Positions 32,112 to 42,380 of a stretch of DNA of 64,000 nucleotides are shown in pieces; the stretch's first letter is position 1; each line of letters opens with the position of its first letter. A program made the position numbers and the translations under genes. The DNA is from Methylacidimicrobium sp. AP8 (lineage in GTDB: Bacteria; Verrucomicrobiota; Verrucomicrobiia; Methylacidiphilales; Methylacidiphilaceae), in the NCBI RefSeq assembly GCF_903064525.1, contig NZ_LR797830.1, forward strand, positions 682,001-746,000, written 5' to 3'. The notes under the pieces are model-generated. The model did no database searches. It had not been told where the DNA came from and was given only the letters and a program-made list of their open reading frames with translations.

Positions 32112-33523
32112 AAGAGCAGGAGCTCGACCTTTGGAGGAAGCCCGAACCCGAAACGGCGGCCGCCGGCCGGAGCGCGGAAAGACCCCTTTCGGTCAGCGAA
32201 TTGAACCGGCGGGTGCGCTCCCTTCTGGAGGCGGGCTTTTCGCAAGTGTGGGTCGAAGGGGAGATATCGAACCTCCGGAGCCCGAGCTCGGGGCATGTCT
32301 ATTTCACCCTCAAGGACGAGCAGGCGGTCGTCCAGGTGGTCCTCTTCCGCGCCGATGCGGCTCGGCTGTCGATCCGGTTGCGGGAGGGGGCGGCCGTTGT
32401 GGTCCGCGGGCGGCTGACCGTGTTCGAGGCCCGCGGTCAGTACCAGATCATCGCAGCGGATGTGCAGGCACTGGGGGAGGGGGCGCTGCTCGAAAGGCTA
32501 GAGGCGCTGAAAAGAAGGCTGGCCGCCGAAGGGCTCTTTGACGCCTCCCGCAAGCGGCGGCTGCCGGAATTCCCGGAAAGAGTCGGTCTGGTCACTTCCC
32601 TCAAGGGTGCTGTCATCCAGGACTTTCTCCGTATTTTGCAACGCAGGGCGCCAGGAATCGAGATTTGCGTGAGGGATGTTCCGGTGCAAGGGGCTTCGGC
32701 GGCGAAGGCGATCGCCGGGGCGATCCGCGCCTTCGGCGGGCCGCCTCCGGTCGATGTTTTGGTTGTCGCCCGCGGGGGCGGCAGCCTGGAAGATCTTTGG
32801 CCCTTCAACGAAGAGGTCGTCGCACGGGCGTTGGCCGAATGCCCCGTGCCGACCGTGTCGGCGGTAGGCCACGAAACCGACTTTACGATCGCGGATCTGG
32901 CCGCCGATCTGCGAGCGCCCACCCCCTCCGCCGCTGCGGAGCTGATCGCCCGCGATTGGAACGACTGGCGCGCGGAGGTCGCCCAACTGCGGAGAAGGGC
33001 GGAGCGGGCCATGTCGCGGGTGCTCGAGCTGGCGCGGGAAAGGCTGGCGCGGCTGGCCGGCAGCCCGTTTTTCCATGAGCCCTCCCGCCTCATCCTCCGC
33101 TGGGAGCAGCTGGTCGATGAGGAGGAGGAGGCGCTCGGCCGCGCGCTCCGGCGAGCCGTGGAGATCAAGAGGGAGAGGTGGGAATCCTTCATGCGTCATT
33201 GGAGGGCGTTGCGATTCGACGAGCAGATCCGCCGCCGCTCGGAGCAGGTAGCCCAGTGGGCGGCGCGGCTGGCCGCCTTGAGTCCGGAGGCCACCTTGCA
33301 GCGCGGGTATGCCATCGCTTTCGATCGGCAAGGCCGTATCCTTCGCAGAGCCCATCCGGAGATGGTCGGCAGCGAGGTGCGGGTGCGGGTCGCCTCCGGA
33401 GGTTTCGGCGCGCAGGTCCTCCGCCTTTGTCCGGAGGAGCCGTGGACTCAGAACGCGGCGAATCGCGTGCGGGGCCAGGAGGCACCTGAGAATAATTCCG
33501 ATACGGAGTGTGGCGGGGCTTGA
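32090..33523 (+). CDS. xseA: Exodeoxyribonuclease VII large subunit
   Basis: The large subunit of the single-strand-specific ExoVII. N-terminal OB-fold (VWVEGEISNLRSPSSGHVYF), a central catalytic domain with RVGLVTSLKGAVIQDFL, VARGGGSLEDLWPFNEE and AVGHETDFTIADLAADLRAPTPSAAAE, then long coiled-coil helices (about residues 290-400). 477 residues. The ATG at 32090 lies inside purN. The small subunit gene xseB is not adjacent. Confidence 0.94.
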   Translation: MAADPFVEEQELDLWRKPEPETAAAGRSAERPLSVSELNRRVRSLLEAGFSQVWVEGEISNLRSPSSGHVYFTLKDEQAVVQVVLFRADAARLSIRLREGAAVVVRGRLTVFEARGQYQIIAADVQALGEGALLERLEALKRRLAAEGLFDASRKRRLPEFPERVGLVTSLKGAVIQDFLRILQRRAPGIEICVRDVPVQGASAAKAIAGAIRAFGGPPPVDVLVVARGGGSLEDLWPFNEEVVARALAECPVPTVSAVGHETDFTIADLAADLRAPTPSAAAELIARDWNDWRAEVAQLRRRAERAMSRVLELARERLARLAGSPFFHEPSRLILRWEQLVDEEEEALGRALRRAVEIKRERWESFMRHWRALRFDEQIRRRSEQVAQWAARLAALSPEATLQRGYAIAFDRQGRILRRAHPEMVGSEVRVRVASGGFGAQVLRLCPEEPWTQNAANRVRGQEAPENNSDTECGGA

Positions 33524-33548
33524 CATTCGGGGGCTGCCTGGCGATGTT
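33520..33548 (+). promoter_or_regulatory. Candidate promoter of the tRNA-Thr/tuf transcription unit
   Basis: A perfect TTGACA (33520-33525) overlaps the xseA stop codon. At 17 bases lies GATGTT (33543-33548), a poor -10; nearby alternatives such as TGTTTA are no better. It precedes tRNA-Thr by 55 bases, as expected for a strong translational-apparatus promoter, but the -10 makes the call moderate. Confidence 0.4.
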
Positions 33549-33603
33549 TATCGTTCTCTCACGGACGGGGTCTTGTACCAGGAAAGAAAGGGAAACGGCG
33601 AGT

Positions 33604-33676
<73 letters not shown>

Positions 33677-33739
33677 CGGCCGCAGCGAAGGCCGTGTAGC
33701 GAATCGGAAGGATTAAGGACAAAGAAGCGAGGAGTATTC

Positions 33740-34924
33740 ATGGCGAAAGACACTTTCGTGCGTTCGAAGCCGCATGTGAACGTAGGCACCATCGGACATG
33801 TGGATCACGGGAAAACCACGCTGACCGCGGCGATTACCTCTGTCCTAGCCAAGCAGGGTCTTGCGGAGAAGAAGGCATACGATCAGATCGACAACGCGCC
33901 GGAAGAACGTGAGCGCGGGATCACGATCAACACGACACATGTCGAATATCAGTCCGAGCATCGGCATTATGCGCACGTGGACTGCCCGGGCCACGCCGAC
34001 TACATCAAGAACATGATCACCGGTGCCGCGCAGATGGACGGAGCCATTCTCGTGGTGAGCGCTCCGGATGGTCCGATGCCGCAGACGCGCGAGCACATCC
34101 TGCTGGCCCGGCAAGTCGGGGTTCCGGCGATCGTGGTCTTCCTCAACAAGATCGACATGGTCGACGACGCGGAGTTGATCGATCTGGTCGAGCTCGAGGT
34201 CCGCGAGCTGCTCAGCAAGTATGAGTTTCCGGGCGACAAGGTTCCCATCGTCCGGGGGAGCGCGCTGAAGGCGCTGGAAGGAGATCCCGCGGAGGAGAAG
34301 AACATCCTGGCGCTCATCGCCGCGATGGACGAATATATTCCGATTCCGGAGCGCCCGAAGGACCAACCGTTCCTTATGCCGGTAGAGGACGTGTTCAACA
34401 TCGAAGGTCGCGGCACGGTGGTGACCGGCCGTGTCGAGCGAGGGGTCCTCAAGCGGATGGAAGAGGTCGAAATCGTGGGGATCCGGCCTACCACGAAGAC
34501 CGTGGTGACCGATATCGAAATGTTCCGCAAGCTGTTGGACTCGGCGGAGGCGGGCGACAACGTCGGCATTCTGCTCCGGGGCATCAAAAAGGAAGATGTC
34601 GAACGGGGGCAGGTCGTCGCCAAGCCCGGGACCATCACCCCGCATACGAAGTTCCGGGCGCAGGTCTACGTGTTGACCAAGGAAGAGGGTGGACGGCACA
34701 CCCCCTTCTTCTCGGGATACCGGCCGCAGTTCTACTTCCGAACGACCGACGTCACTGGCAATGTAAAGCTGAAGGAAGGGGTCGAGATGGTCATGCCGGG
34801 GGATAACGTCGAGATCGATGTCGAGTTGATCACTCCGATTGCGATGGAAAAAGCGATGCGGTTTGCGATCCGAGAAGGCGGCAAGACCGTGGGAGCCGGA
34901 AGAGTCGTTGAAATCCTGGCCTAG
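33740..34924 (+). CDS. tuf: Elongation factor Tu
   Basis: Delivers aminoacyl-tRNA to the ribosome. GHVDHGKTT (G1), the DCPGHADY G3, NKIDMVDD (G4) and RGSALKA (G5) are all present, followed by two beta-barrel domains. 394 residues. The ATG at 33740 follows GAGGAG. Flanked by tRNA-Thr and tRNA-Trp. Confidence 0.98.
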   Translation: MAKDTFVRSKPHVNVGTIGHVDHGKTTLTAAITSVLAKQGLAEKKAYDQIDNAPEERERGITINTTHVEYQSEHRHYAHVDCPGHADYIKNMITGAAQMDGAILVVSAPDGPMPQTREHILLARQVGVPAIVVFLNKIDMVDDAELIDLVELEVRELLSKYEFPGDKVPIVRGSALKALEGDPAEEKNILALIAAMDEYIPIPERPKDQPFLMPVEDVFNIEGRGTVVTGRVERGVLKRMEEVEIVGIRPTTKTVVTDIEMFRKLLDSAEAGDNVGILLRGIKKEDVERGQVVAKPGTITPHTKFRAQVYVLTKEEGGRHTPFFSGYRPQFYFRTTDVTGNVKLKEGVEMVMPGDNVEIDVELITPIAMEKAMRFAIREGGKTVGAGRVVEILA

Positions 34925-34989
34925 CCAAAGAAGGGAATTCTTTCGGCAATCGGCTTGCGGGTGTAAATTTTGAACAGGTTCTCGAAAAC

Positions 34990-35062
34990 AGGGCAGTAGC
35001 TCAATTGGTAGAGTAGCGGTCTCCAAAACCGTTGGTTGGGGGTTCGAGTCCCTCCTGCCCTG
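34990..35062 (+). tRNA. tRNA-Trp (anticodon CCA)
   Basis: A 73-base cloverleaf: acceptor AGGGCAG pairs with CTGCCCT, discriminator G, D arm AGCTCAATTGGTAGAGT, anticodon stem GCGGT/ACCGT (one G-T pair) around CTCCAAA, T arm with GGTTCGAGTCC. No CCA encoded. tRNA-Trp before secE is conserved in many bacteria. Confidence 0.97.
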
Positions 35063-35067
35063 CGGCT

Positions 35068-35373
35068 ATGCGAACCATTTCCTTAACAACGTGGGTTGCG
35101 CTGGGGCTCGCCATGGCGGGCCTCGTTGCGCTGGGATGGCTGTGGAGGCGGCACGGACAACGAGTGGTGGTCTTCCTCAACGAGGTCGTTGGAGAGCTCA
35201 AGAAGTGTTCGTGGCCATGGGAGCCGCAGGAAAAGGGAGCGCGTCGCTACCGGGAGCTGATCGATTCGACCGTGGTGGTGGCGATCTCTTCGGTCCTGCT
35301 GGCTGCTGTGGTCACGCTGGCGGACTTCTTGTTGGTGAAAGTGGTGGGATTCCTCACTAGGCTGCAGTTATAG
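35068..35373 (+). CDS. secE: Preprotein translocase subunit SecE
   Basis: Essential clamp subunit of SecYEG. 101 residues: an extra N-terminal membrane helix (about 7-24), the conserved amphipathic RVVVFLNEVVGELKKCSWP segment and the C-terminal membrane helix (VVVAISSVLLAAVVTLADFLL). The ATG starts five bases after the end of tRNA-Trp, leaving no room for a Shine-Dalgarno outside the tRNA. Followed by nusG after eight bases. Confidence 0.93.
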   Translation: MRTISLTTWVALGLAMAGLVALGWLWRRHGQRVVVFLNEVVGELKKCSWPWEPQEKGARRYRELIDSTVVVAISSVLLAAVVTLADFLLVKVVGFLTRLQL

Positions 35374-35381
35374 GACGCTCG

Positions 35382-36008
35382 ATGAAACCGCGGGAAGGGG
35401 CGCAAGGAACCGTGTTGACCGAGAAAGAGGGCCGCGAGGCGCAGCAGGCGCCCGAAGAGCAGGGGCAGTGGTATGTCCTTCATGTGCTTTCCGGCCACGA
35501 AGGGCGGGTCAAGAAGAGTATCGAAAAGCGCATTCAAACCGAGGAGATGGGGGATCTGGTCGGGCAGGTGGTGATCCCGGTGGAGCGGATCTCGGAGATC
35601 CGCAGGGGCAAGCGTGTCCAAATGGATCGGAAGATCTATCCCGGTTATGTGTTCGTCCGGATGCGGCTGCGCGACGCCCAGAACAAGCTGATCGAAAAGA
35701 GCTGGTACTTCATTCGCGAGACGCCGGGAGTGATCGGATTCGCCGGCGGCGAAAATCCGATGCCGATGCCGCCCGACCAGGTTAAAGATATCCTGCGCCA
35801 GATGGAAGAGGGGCGCGAACGCCCCACGCCCAAGACTTCCTTCGCCGTCGGCGATCGGGTGAAGGTCGGCGACGGCCCCTTCCTCAACTCGGAAGGCGTC
35901 GTGGAAGAGGTGGACCTCGAGCGCGGGAAGCTCTGGATTTCGGTCAACATGTTCGGACGCTCGACGCCGGTGGAGCTCGAATTCTGGCAAGTGGAAAAAG
36001 CGGCGTAG
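35382..36008 (+). CDS. nusG: Transcription termination/antitermination protein NusG
   Basis: 208 residues with an NGN domain (QWYVLHVLSGHEGRVKKSIEKRI, YPGYVFVRM, WYFIRETPGVIGFAG) and a C-terminal KOW domain (FAVGDRVKVGDGPFLNSEGVVEEVD). A ~28-residue charged N-terminal extension precedes the NGN domain. Couples RNA polymerase with Rho or ribosomal protein S10. Standard secE-nusG-rplK order. Confidence 0.96.
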   Translation: MKPREGAQGTVLTEKEGREAQQAPEEQGQWYVLHVLSGHEGRVKKSIEKRIQTEEMGDLVGQVVIPVERISEIRRGKRVQMDRKIYPGYVFVRMRLRDAQNKLIEKSWYFIRETPGVIGFAGGENPMPMPPDQVKDILRQMEEGRERPTPKTSFAVGDRVKVGDGPFLNSEGVVEEVDLERGKLWISVNMFGRSTPVELEFWQVEKAA

Positions 36009-36071
36009 GCCCGGTCGTGACCATGAGCCGGCGCTGAATGCGAAACGACGGGTGAGGGAGACGAGAAGAAG

Positions 36072-36497
36072 ATGGCCAAAGAAGTGCAGGCGATCGTCAG
36101 GCTGCAGATACCGGCCGGGCAGGCGAATCCCGCTCCGCCGGTGGGTCCGGCTCTCGGACAGCACGGCGTGAACATCATGGGGTTTTGCAAGGAGTTCAAC
36201 GCGAAGACGCAGAAGGAAGCCGGGATGCTCCTTCCGGTCGTGATCACGATCTATAAGGACAAGTCCTTTACCTTCGTCACCAAATCCCCGCCGGCGGCGG
36301 TGCTTTTGAAAAAGGCGGCCAACATTGCCACGGCCTCGAAGGAACCGAACCGCGTGAAGGTCGGGAAGGTCACCAAAGCGCAGGTGATGGAAATCGTCCG
36401 CTTGAAGAGGAAAGACTTGAACGCGGGCTCCGACGAGGCGGCTTTCCGCATCATCGCCGGAACGGCGCGGAGCATGGGAATCGACATCGAGGGATAG
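36072..36497 (+). CDS. rplK: 50S ribosomal protein L11
   Basis: 141 residues with [30 protein letters not shown] and the C-terminal [13 protein letters not shown]. Binds 23S rRNA at the GTPase centre together with L10-(L12)n. ATG preceded by GAGAAG. First of the rplK-rplA pair. Confidence 0.98.
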   Translation: MAKEVQAIVRLQIPAGQANPAPPVGPALGQHGVNIMGFCKEFNAKTQKEAGMLLPVVITIYKDKSFTFVTKSPPAAVLLKKAANIATASKEPNRVKVGKVTKAQVMEIVRLKRKDLNAGSDEAAFRIIAGTARSMGIDIEG

Positions 36498-36551
36498 CCC
36501 GCCTATTGCGCCGGCCTTCGGGCCGGGTTCGAGAAACGAAGGGAGAGCGAG

Positions 36552-37253
36552 GTGAAGACGCGACGAAGCAAGCGCTACCGCGAGGCGGCAAAGCTGCTCG
36601 AGCCGGGGAAGTTCTACGGTATCGGCGAAGCGATCCAGGTTTTAGGCAAGATGCCCAAGACCCGCTTCGATGAGACGGTCGAGCTCTCGGTGCACCTCGG
36701 CGTCGATCCGAAGCAGGGCGATCAGATGGTGCGCGGCAGCCTTCGACTGCCGCACGGCTCGGGCAAGAAGGTGCGCATCGCCGTGTTCGCCCGCGGATCG
36801 GCGGCGGAGGCGGCCAAGGCGGCGGGCGCCGATTTTGTCGGCTTCGAGGATCTAATCAAAAAGGTCTCCGAGGGATTCACCGGATTCGATGTGGCGATCG
36901 CCACCCCCGACGCCATGCAGGAGGTGCGCAAGCTCGGCCGGGTGCTCGGGCCCCGGGGCCTGATGCCCAATCCCCGCACGGGAACGGTCACGGACGACGT
37001 GGCCGGCGCAGTGGCCGAATGCCGGGCCGGGCGAGTCGAGTTTAAGATGGATAAGAGCGCGAACCTGCACATCGTCATCGGCCGTCGTTCCTTCTCCGAG
37101 GCGGCGTTGCAGGAGAACGCCGCGCAGGCGATCGATGCGGTGCAAAAGGCGAAGCCGGCTGCGGCGAAAGGTCGCTTTATTGAGTCGTTGGTGCTTTCCG
37201 CGACGATGAGCCCGGGCGTTCCGCTCGATCTTGCGGCGCTGCATCGCAAGTAA
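36552..37253 (+). CDS. rplA: 50S ribosomal protein L1
   Basis: 233 residues beginning with a GTG after GGGAGAGCGAG. Typical segments: KMPKTRFDETVELSVHLGVDPKQGDQMVRG-type core, VLGPRGLMPNPRTGTVT and KMDKSANLHIVIGRRSF. L1 forms the L1 stalk and represses its own operon in E. coli. rplJ begins 18 bases after the stop. Confidence 0.97.
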   Translation: MKTRRSKRYREAAKLLEPGKFYGIGEAIQVLGKMPKTRFDETVELSVHLGVDPKQGDQMVRGSLRLPHGSGKKVRIAVFARGSAAEAAKAAGADFVGFEDLIKKVSEGFTGFDVAIATPDAMQEVRKLGRVLGPRGLMPNPRTGTVTDDVAGAVAECRAGRVEFKMDKSANLHIVIGRRSFSEAALQENAAQAIDAVQKAKPAAAKGRFIESLVLSATMSPGVPLDLAALHRK

Positions 37254-37271
37254 AAGGGAGAGGAGCAGATC

Positions 37272-37799
37272 ATGAGGCCGGAAAAAGTATTTCTATCGAA
37301 TGAGATCCGGGAGTGGCTGAACGGGTCCGACTACATTCTTTTCATCAACTACACGGGCCTGCGGGCGGAGGAGTTCCGGGAGCTGCGCGGACGGCTGGCC
37401 GCCGGCGGGGCGCGATGCCGGGTCGCCAAGAACCAAGCGCTGATCCGTGTCCTGCGGGAGACTCGAGAGTTGCCCGAAGAGTGGTCGATTAAGGGACAGG
37501 TTGCGGCGATCGCCCATGGCGACCCGGTGGCAGCCGCGAAAGTCCTCAAGAACTTTGCGGCCGAATTCAGCCGTCCCCAGCTCGTGGGCGGCATTCTCGA
37601 TCGACGGGTGCTGGGCGCCTCCGAGGCCGCGGCGCTCGCGGACCTCCCGGGGCGGGCGGAGCTGCGGGCGAAACTGCTCGGGCTGCTGCAGGCGCCGGCC
37701 GCCCGATTGCTCAGCGTCCTGGCGGAACCCTCGCGGGCCCTGGCGCGAACCCTGGCCGCCCGGGCGGAAAAGCTGGGAGGCGGCGCGTCGGAGGGGTGA
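37272..37799 (+). CDS. rplJ: 50S ribosomal protein L10
   Basis: 175 residues with FLSNEIREWLNGSDYILFINYTGL, the RCRVAKNQALIRVL RNA-binding region and an Ala/Leu-rich C-terminal helix that should bind L7/L12 dimers. ATG preceded by GGAGAGGAG. Separated from rplL by a 180-base region with two hairpins. Confidence 0.95.
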   Translation: MRPEKVFLSNEIREWLNGSDYILFINYTGLRAEEFRELRGRLAAGGARCRVAKNQALIRVLRETRELPEEWSIKGQVAAIAHGDPVAAAKVLKNFAAEFSRPQLVGGILDRRVLGASEAAALADLPGRAELRAKLLGLLQAPAARLLSVLAEPSRALARTLAARAEKLGGGASEG

Positions 37800-37842
37800 G
37801 CGGGAGGAGAGGGATCATCGGCGCATCTAGTGGAATAACAAG

Positions 37843-37881
37843 CTTCGGACAACGGCCGAAGAGGGCGATCCGGGATCGCCC
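37843..37881 (+). promoter_or_regulatory. Two hairpins in the rplJ-rplL intergenic region
   Basis: CTTCGG (37843-37848) pairs with CCGAAG (37856-37861), and GGGCGATC (37863-37870) pairs with GATCGCCC (37874-37881) over a three-base loop. A purine-rich single-stranded stretch follows, not a T-run, so it is unlikely to be an intrinsic terminator. It may be an mRNA processing or stability element that adjusts the L10:L12 ratio. Confidence 0.4.
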
Positions 37882-37979
37882 GAAGAGAAGAAAAAAAGAA
37901 AAGATCCTGCTAGCCTCGGAGCCCTCCGGGGAGAATCGCTGACGCGGGTGCGTCGCGCTACAGGATCGGAAAGGAAATC

Positions 37980-38375
37980 ATGGCGGACTTGAATGCGGTA
38001 GTGGAACAGTTGAGCAGCCTCACGGTTCTCGAAGTGGCCCAATTGGTCAAGCAGCTCGAAGAGAAGTGGGGCGTGAGCGCTGCGGCGCCCGTGGCGGTGG
38101 CGGCCGCCGCTCCGGCGGGCGGAGCGGGAGGCGAAGGCCAGAAGCCCGCGGCGGAAGAAAAGACGGCCTTCAACGTGATCCTCAAGCAAGTGGGCCCCAA
38201 TAAGATCGCGGTCATCAAGGAGGTCCGGGCCGCCGTGTCGGGTCTCGGCCTCGCGGAAGCCAAAGCCTTGGTGGAGAGCGCTCCCAAGCCGATCAAGGAG
38301 GGGGTCACCAAGGAGGAAGCCGAAGCGATCAAGAAGAAGATCGAAGCGGTCGGCGCGCAGGTAGAGATTCAGTAG
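37980..38375 (+). CDS. rplL: 50S ribosomal protein L7/L12
   Basis: 131 residues: N-terminal dimerisation domain, an Ala/Gly-rich hinge (about 36-60) and the C-terminal domain with [25 protein letters not shown] and [20 protein letters not shown]. Recruits translation factors. GGAAAGGAA precedes the ATG. Confidence 0.98.
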   Translation: MADLNAVVEQLSSLTVLEVAQLVKQLEEKWGVSAAAPVAVAAAAPAGGAGGEGQKPAAEEKTAFNVILKQVGPNKIAVIKEVRAAVSGLGLAEAKALVESAPKPIKEGVTKEEAEAIKKKIEAVGAQVEIQ

Positions 38376-38465
38376 GAGAACCGGGCGGTACCGGGATGGG
38401 CATCGGAGCCCGAGGGGGAAACCGGTCGGGCTGGCCGGATCAGTCGGGACAATGCGGATAATGGC

Positions 38466-41400
38466 ATGAGCACAAGAGGTTGGCAGCGGATAAACTTCGG
38501 TAAGATCGTGGAATCGGTGCCCCTGCCGAATTTGATCTCGCATCAAATTCGGTCCTATGAGGAATTTCTCCAGCTGGGAGTTCCTCCCGAGGAACGGAAG
38601 CCGGAAGGCCTGCATGGCGTCTTCCTGGAAGTCTTCCCCATCGAGAGCTATGACGGCAAGGTCTGTCTGGAATATGTTTCCTATGACATAGCCCCGCCCA
38701 AGTTTTCGCCTCTTTATTGCCTGCGAAACGGCGAGACGTATGCCGCGGCGCTCTACGTGACATTCCGCCTGCGAGACGAAAACGGGATCAAGCAGGAGCG
38801 GGTCTACATGGGCGAGCTGCCGTTGATGACCGAGCACGGGAGCTTCGTCATCAACGGAGCCGAACGTGTGATCGTCAGCCAGCTGCACCGTTCTCCCGGA
38901 ATCTGTTTCGAATCAAGCCTCCACCTCAACGGCAAGGTTCTCTATTCCTTCCGCGTCATCCCGGATCGGGGCACCTGGCTCGAAGTCGCTTTCGACACCA
39001 GCGATCTCCTTTACGTCCACCTGGATCGCAGAAAGAAGCGGAGAAAGTTTCTCGTGACGACGCTGCTCCGGGCGCTGGGGCATGGGAGCGACGAGGAGAT
39101 CCTGGGGCTGTTCTATCCGATGGAGGACCTCGATCTCGAAGCCGCCCCGCCGCGCGACGAGGATCTGCCCAATACGGTCCTCGTGGGCGAGGTGCGCGAC
39201 CCCCGTGATGCGGGCAAGGTGCTGGTGCGGGGGCTCGAGCCCCTCACCAAGACGGCTGTCCGCCTGCTCCGCGAGGCCGGCGTCAAAAACATCCGAGTGG
39301 TCAACATCCGGGAGGACGATACGATCGTCAAATGCCTGCGGCGCGATACGGCTCGCGATCAGAGCGAGGCTCTCAAGGAAATCTACCGGCGCCTGCGACC
39401 CGGGGATCCGCCGACCGAGGCCAACGCGAAGCTCCTGCTCAAGAGGCTTCTCTTTGATCCCAAGCGCTACGACGTGGGAAGAGTCGGAAGATACAAGCTC
39501 AATCAAAAGCTGGGGATCGAGGCGAGCTTAGACACGCGCACGCTTACTCCGGAGGACATCGTCGCGGCCACGCGCTACTTGATCTCCCTCCAGCATGGGG
39601 AGGGGACGACCGACGACATCGACCATCTGGGCAACCGGCGCGTGCGGAGCGTCGGGGAGCTGGTGGCCAGCCAATGCCGGATCGGCTTGGCTCGGACCGA
39701 GCGGCTCGTCAAGGAGCGGATGACTCTTTTCGACGTCAACGCGGAGGGAATGACGCCGCAGAAGCTCATTAATCCCAAGGCCCTTTCGGCGACGATCCGC
39801 GATTTCTTCGCCCGCAGCCAGCTCTCCCAGCTAATGGATCAGATCAATCCGTTGTCGGAGATCACCCACAAGCGGCGCCTTTCTGCGCTCGGGCCGGGCG
39901 GTCTGTCCCGGGAACGGGCCGGTTTCGAGGTGCGCGATGTTCATCCTTCCCATTACGGGAGGATCTGCCCGATTGAGACTCCGGAGGGGCCGAATATCGG
40001 GTTGATCGCCTCGATGGCCTGCTTCAGCCGCTTCAATGAGTACGGCTTCCTGGAAACTCCCTACCGGAAGGTGGTCAACGGCAGGGTGACGAACGAGATC
40101 GTCTACTTGTCGGCCGATCAGGAGGAGAACGTGATCATCGGCATGGCGACCACTCCTGTGGACGAGAACGGGCTCATCCAGGCCAAGCGGGTCGCTGTCC
40201 GCTTTCGCGGAGAGTTCATGGAGGTCGATCGCGAAAAGGTCAACTATCTGGACGTCTCCTCCAAGCATATGGTTTCGGTCGCGGCGGCTCTCATTCCCTT
40301 TCTGGAGCACGACGACGCCAACCGGGCCCTCATGGGCTCGAACATGCAGCGGCAGGCGGTGCCGCTCTTGAATCCCGAGGCTCCGATCGTGGGGACGGGG
40401 ATGGAGCGCCGCGTCGTGGAAGACGTGGGCGCTGTGCTCCTCAGCGACGTGGACGGGAAGGTGATTTCGGTCACCAGCACCGAAATCGTCATCGAGCCTT
40501 CGCCCGCCGCCGGCGAAGCCGAGAGGAAGACGAGCGAGAAGCCCGAGAACGGGCTGCGAATGTATTCCCTGCGGAAGTTCATGCGTTCGAACGCGGGCAC
40601 CTGCATCAACCAGAAGCCGATCGTCCGCAAAGGGGATGTCGTCAGGCGGGGAGAGCCGCTGGCCGACGGCCCCTCCACCGCCAACGGCGAGCTGGCCCTG
40701 GGGCAGAATCTGCTGGTCGCCTTCATGCCCTGGAACGGGTACAACTTCGAGGACGCCATCGTCCTCTCCGAGCGCTTGGTCAAGGAGGACCTGTTCACCA
40801 GCGTCCACATCGACGAATTCGAGATCGTCGCGCGCGACACCAAGCTGGGATCCGAGGAGATCACCCGCGATATTCCGAACGTGGGGGACGAGGCTCTCAA
40901 GAATCTGGGGAGCGACGGCATCGTGCGGATCGGAGCCGAGGTCAAGCCGGGCGACATCCTGGTCGGCAAGATCAGTCCGGTCAGCGAGACCGAGCTGGCT
41001 CCGGAGGAGCGGCTGCTGCGCGCCATCTTCGGCGATAAGGCTGCCGACGTGAAGGACTCGTCCTTGCGGGTGCCTTCCGGCACCAGCGGGATCGTCATGG
41101 ACGTCCGGGTGAGCAGCCATCAGTCGAAGGCGGACAAGGAAAAGCTGGGCCTGGGCGAGGCTAAGCAGAAGATCAAGGAGATCGAAAGCCGCTACGAGCA
41201 GAAGGAGAACGAGCTCAAGGAGGAGTTGACCCAGGCCCTCTCCAACATTCTTCTCAACGAGAAGATTCCGCTGGATGTCGTGGATGCGGAAACCGGAGAG
41301 ATCCTGATTCCGGCGAACCGCAAGATCACCAAGACCCTTCTGCGGAAGATGGCGTCCTGCTGGGACCATATCGAAATCGATCCCAGCCCGATCCGCACCA

Positions 41401-42308
41401 AGATCTTCGAGATCATCGGCGGCTTCGAATCGAAGTTCGAGCAGCTGCGCAACGACAAGGAAACCGAGCTCGACCAGGTAGAAAGCCGGGAGGATATCGA
41501 GCCGGGAATCGTCAAGCAGGTCAAGGTCTACATCGCCAGCAAGAGAAAGATCTCGATCGGCGACAAGATGGCCGGACGTCACGGGAACAAAGGGGTCGTC
41601 TCCCGTATCGTCCCTGTCGAGGATATGCCTTTCCTGCCGGACGGAACCCCCGTTGACATCGTGCTCAATCCGCTGGGTGTGCCATCCCGGATGAATGTCG
41701 GCCAGGTGCTCGAGACGCACCTGGGCATCGCCGCCCGCAAGCTGGGCTTCGCGGTCGCCACCCCCGTTTTCGACGGCGTGAAAGAGGAGGAGATCCGGAA
41801 ATTCCTTCGGGAGGCCGGCCTCGCCGAGGACGGCAAGACCTATCTTTACGACGGCCGCACCGGAGACCGTTTCGATCAGCGGGTGGTCGTAGGCGTCATC
41901 TACATGATGAAGCTCAACCACATGGTAGCCGACAAGATTCACGCCCGCGCGGTAGGTCCCTACGCGCTGGTGACCCAGCAGCCCCTAGGGGGTAAGGCGC
42001 AGTACGGCGGGCAGCGCTTCGGCGAGATGGAAGTATGGGCGATGGAGGCCTATGGCGCGGCGTATACTCTTCAGGAAATGCTCACTGTGAAATCGGATGA
42101 CGTTTCCGGGAGGACGAGGATCTACGAGGCGATCGTGAAGGGGGAGAACTACCTCGAGCCCGGTCGACCGGAGTCGTTCAACGTTCTGATCAAGGAGCTG
42201 CAGGGCCTCTGCTTGGACCCGAAGATCGGGGTTGTTCGGAGCACACCCGAGCTCGGCCTGGCGGACGGCGCGGCCCCCAGGGCCGCCGCCGGTCCGGAAG
42301 CGGCTTGA
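38466..42308 (+). CDS. rpoB: DNA-directed RNA polymerase beta subunit
   Basis: 1280 residues with standard beta-subunit regions: rif region around [77 protein letters not shown] and the C-terminal [17 protein letters not shown] clamp. The ATG has no strong Shine-Dalgarno and overlaps an out-of-frame ATG five bases upstream. Cotranscribed with rplJL and rpoC. Confidence 0.98.
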   Translation: MSTRGWQRINFGKIVESVPLPNLISHQIRSYEEFLQLGVPPEERKPEGLHGVFLEVFPIESYDGKVCLEYVSYDIAPPKFSPLYCLRNGETYAAALYVTFRLRDENGIKQERVYMGELPLMTEHGSFVINGAERVIVSQLHRSPGICFESSLHLNGKVLYSFRVIPDRGTWLEVAFDTSDLLYVHLDRRKKRRKFLVTTLLRALGHGSDEEILGLFYPMEDLDLEAAPPRDEDLPNTVLVGEVRDPRDAGKVLVRGLEPLTKTAVRLLREAGVKNIRVVNIREDDTIVKCLRRDTARDQSEALKEIYRRLRPGDPPTEANAKLLLKRLLFDPKRYDVGRVGRYKLNQKLGIEASLDTRTLTPEDIVAATRYLISLQHGEGTTDDIDHLGNRRVRSVGELVASQCRIGLARTERLVKERMTLFDVNAEGMTPQKLINPKALSATIRDFFARSQLSQLMDQINPLSEITHKRRLSALGPGGLSRERAGFEVRDVHPSHYGRICPIETPEGPNIGLIASMACFSRFNEYGFLETPYRKVVNGRVTNEIVYLSADQEENVIIGMATTPVDENGLIQAKRVAVRFRGEFMEVDREKVNYLDVSSKHMVSVAAALIPFLEHDDANRALMGSNMQRQAVPLLNPEAPIVGTGMERRVVEDVGAVLLSDVDGKVISVTSTEIVIEPSPAAGEAERKTSEKPENGLRMYSLRKFMRSNAGTCINQKPIVRKGDVVRRGEPLADGPSTANGELALGQNLLVAFMPWNGYNFEDAIVLSERLVKEDLFTSVHIDEFEIVARDTKLGSEEITRDIPNVGDEALKNLGSDGIVRIGAEVKPGDILVGKISPVSETELAPEERLLRAIFGDKAADVKDSSLRVPSGTSGIVMDVRVSSHQSKADKEKLGLGEAKQKIKEIESRYEQKENELKEELTQALSNILLNEKIPLDVVDAETGEILIPANRKITKTLLRKMASCWDHIEIDPSPIRTKIFEIIGGFESKFEQLRNDKETELDQVESREDIEPGIVKQVKVYIASKRKISIGDKMAGRHGNKGVVSRIVPVEDMPFLPDGTPVDIVLNPLGVPSRMNVGQVLETHLGIAARKLGFAVATPVFDGVKEEEIRKFLREAGLAEDGKTYLYDGRTGDRFDQRVVVGVIYMMKLNHMVADKIHARAVGPYALVTQQPLGGKAQYGGQRFGEMEVWAMEAYGAAYTLQEMLTVKSDDVSGRTRIYEAIVKGENYLEPGRPESFNVLIKELQGLCLDPKIGVVRSTPELGLADGAAPRAAAGPEAA

Positions 42309-42380
42309 TCCCGGGCGGCCCGGGCCCGATGGCAGAGGAATTGCGACCGCAAAAAAGGCGGAACGCTGTGGAGGCATAGT

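Noticed and set aside
39831-41942. 703-residue open frame antisense to rpoB, and similar long frames antisense to rpoC (41985-43649, 44589-47096)
   Set aside because: Shadow frames of GC-rich rpoB and rpoC: low-complexity composition (His/Asp/Leu/Arg), no motifs, and the sense genes are unmistakable.
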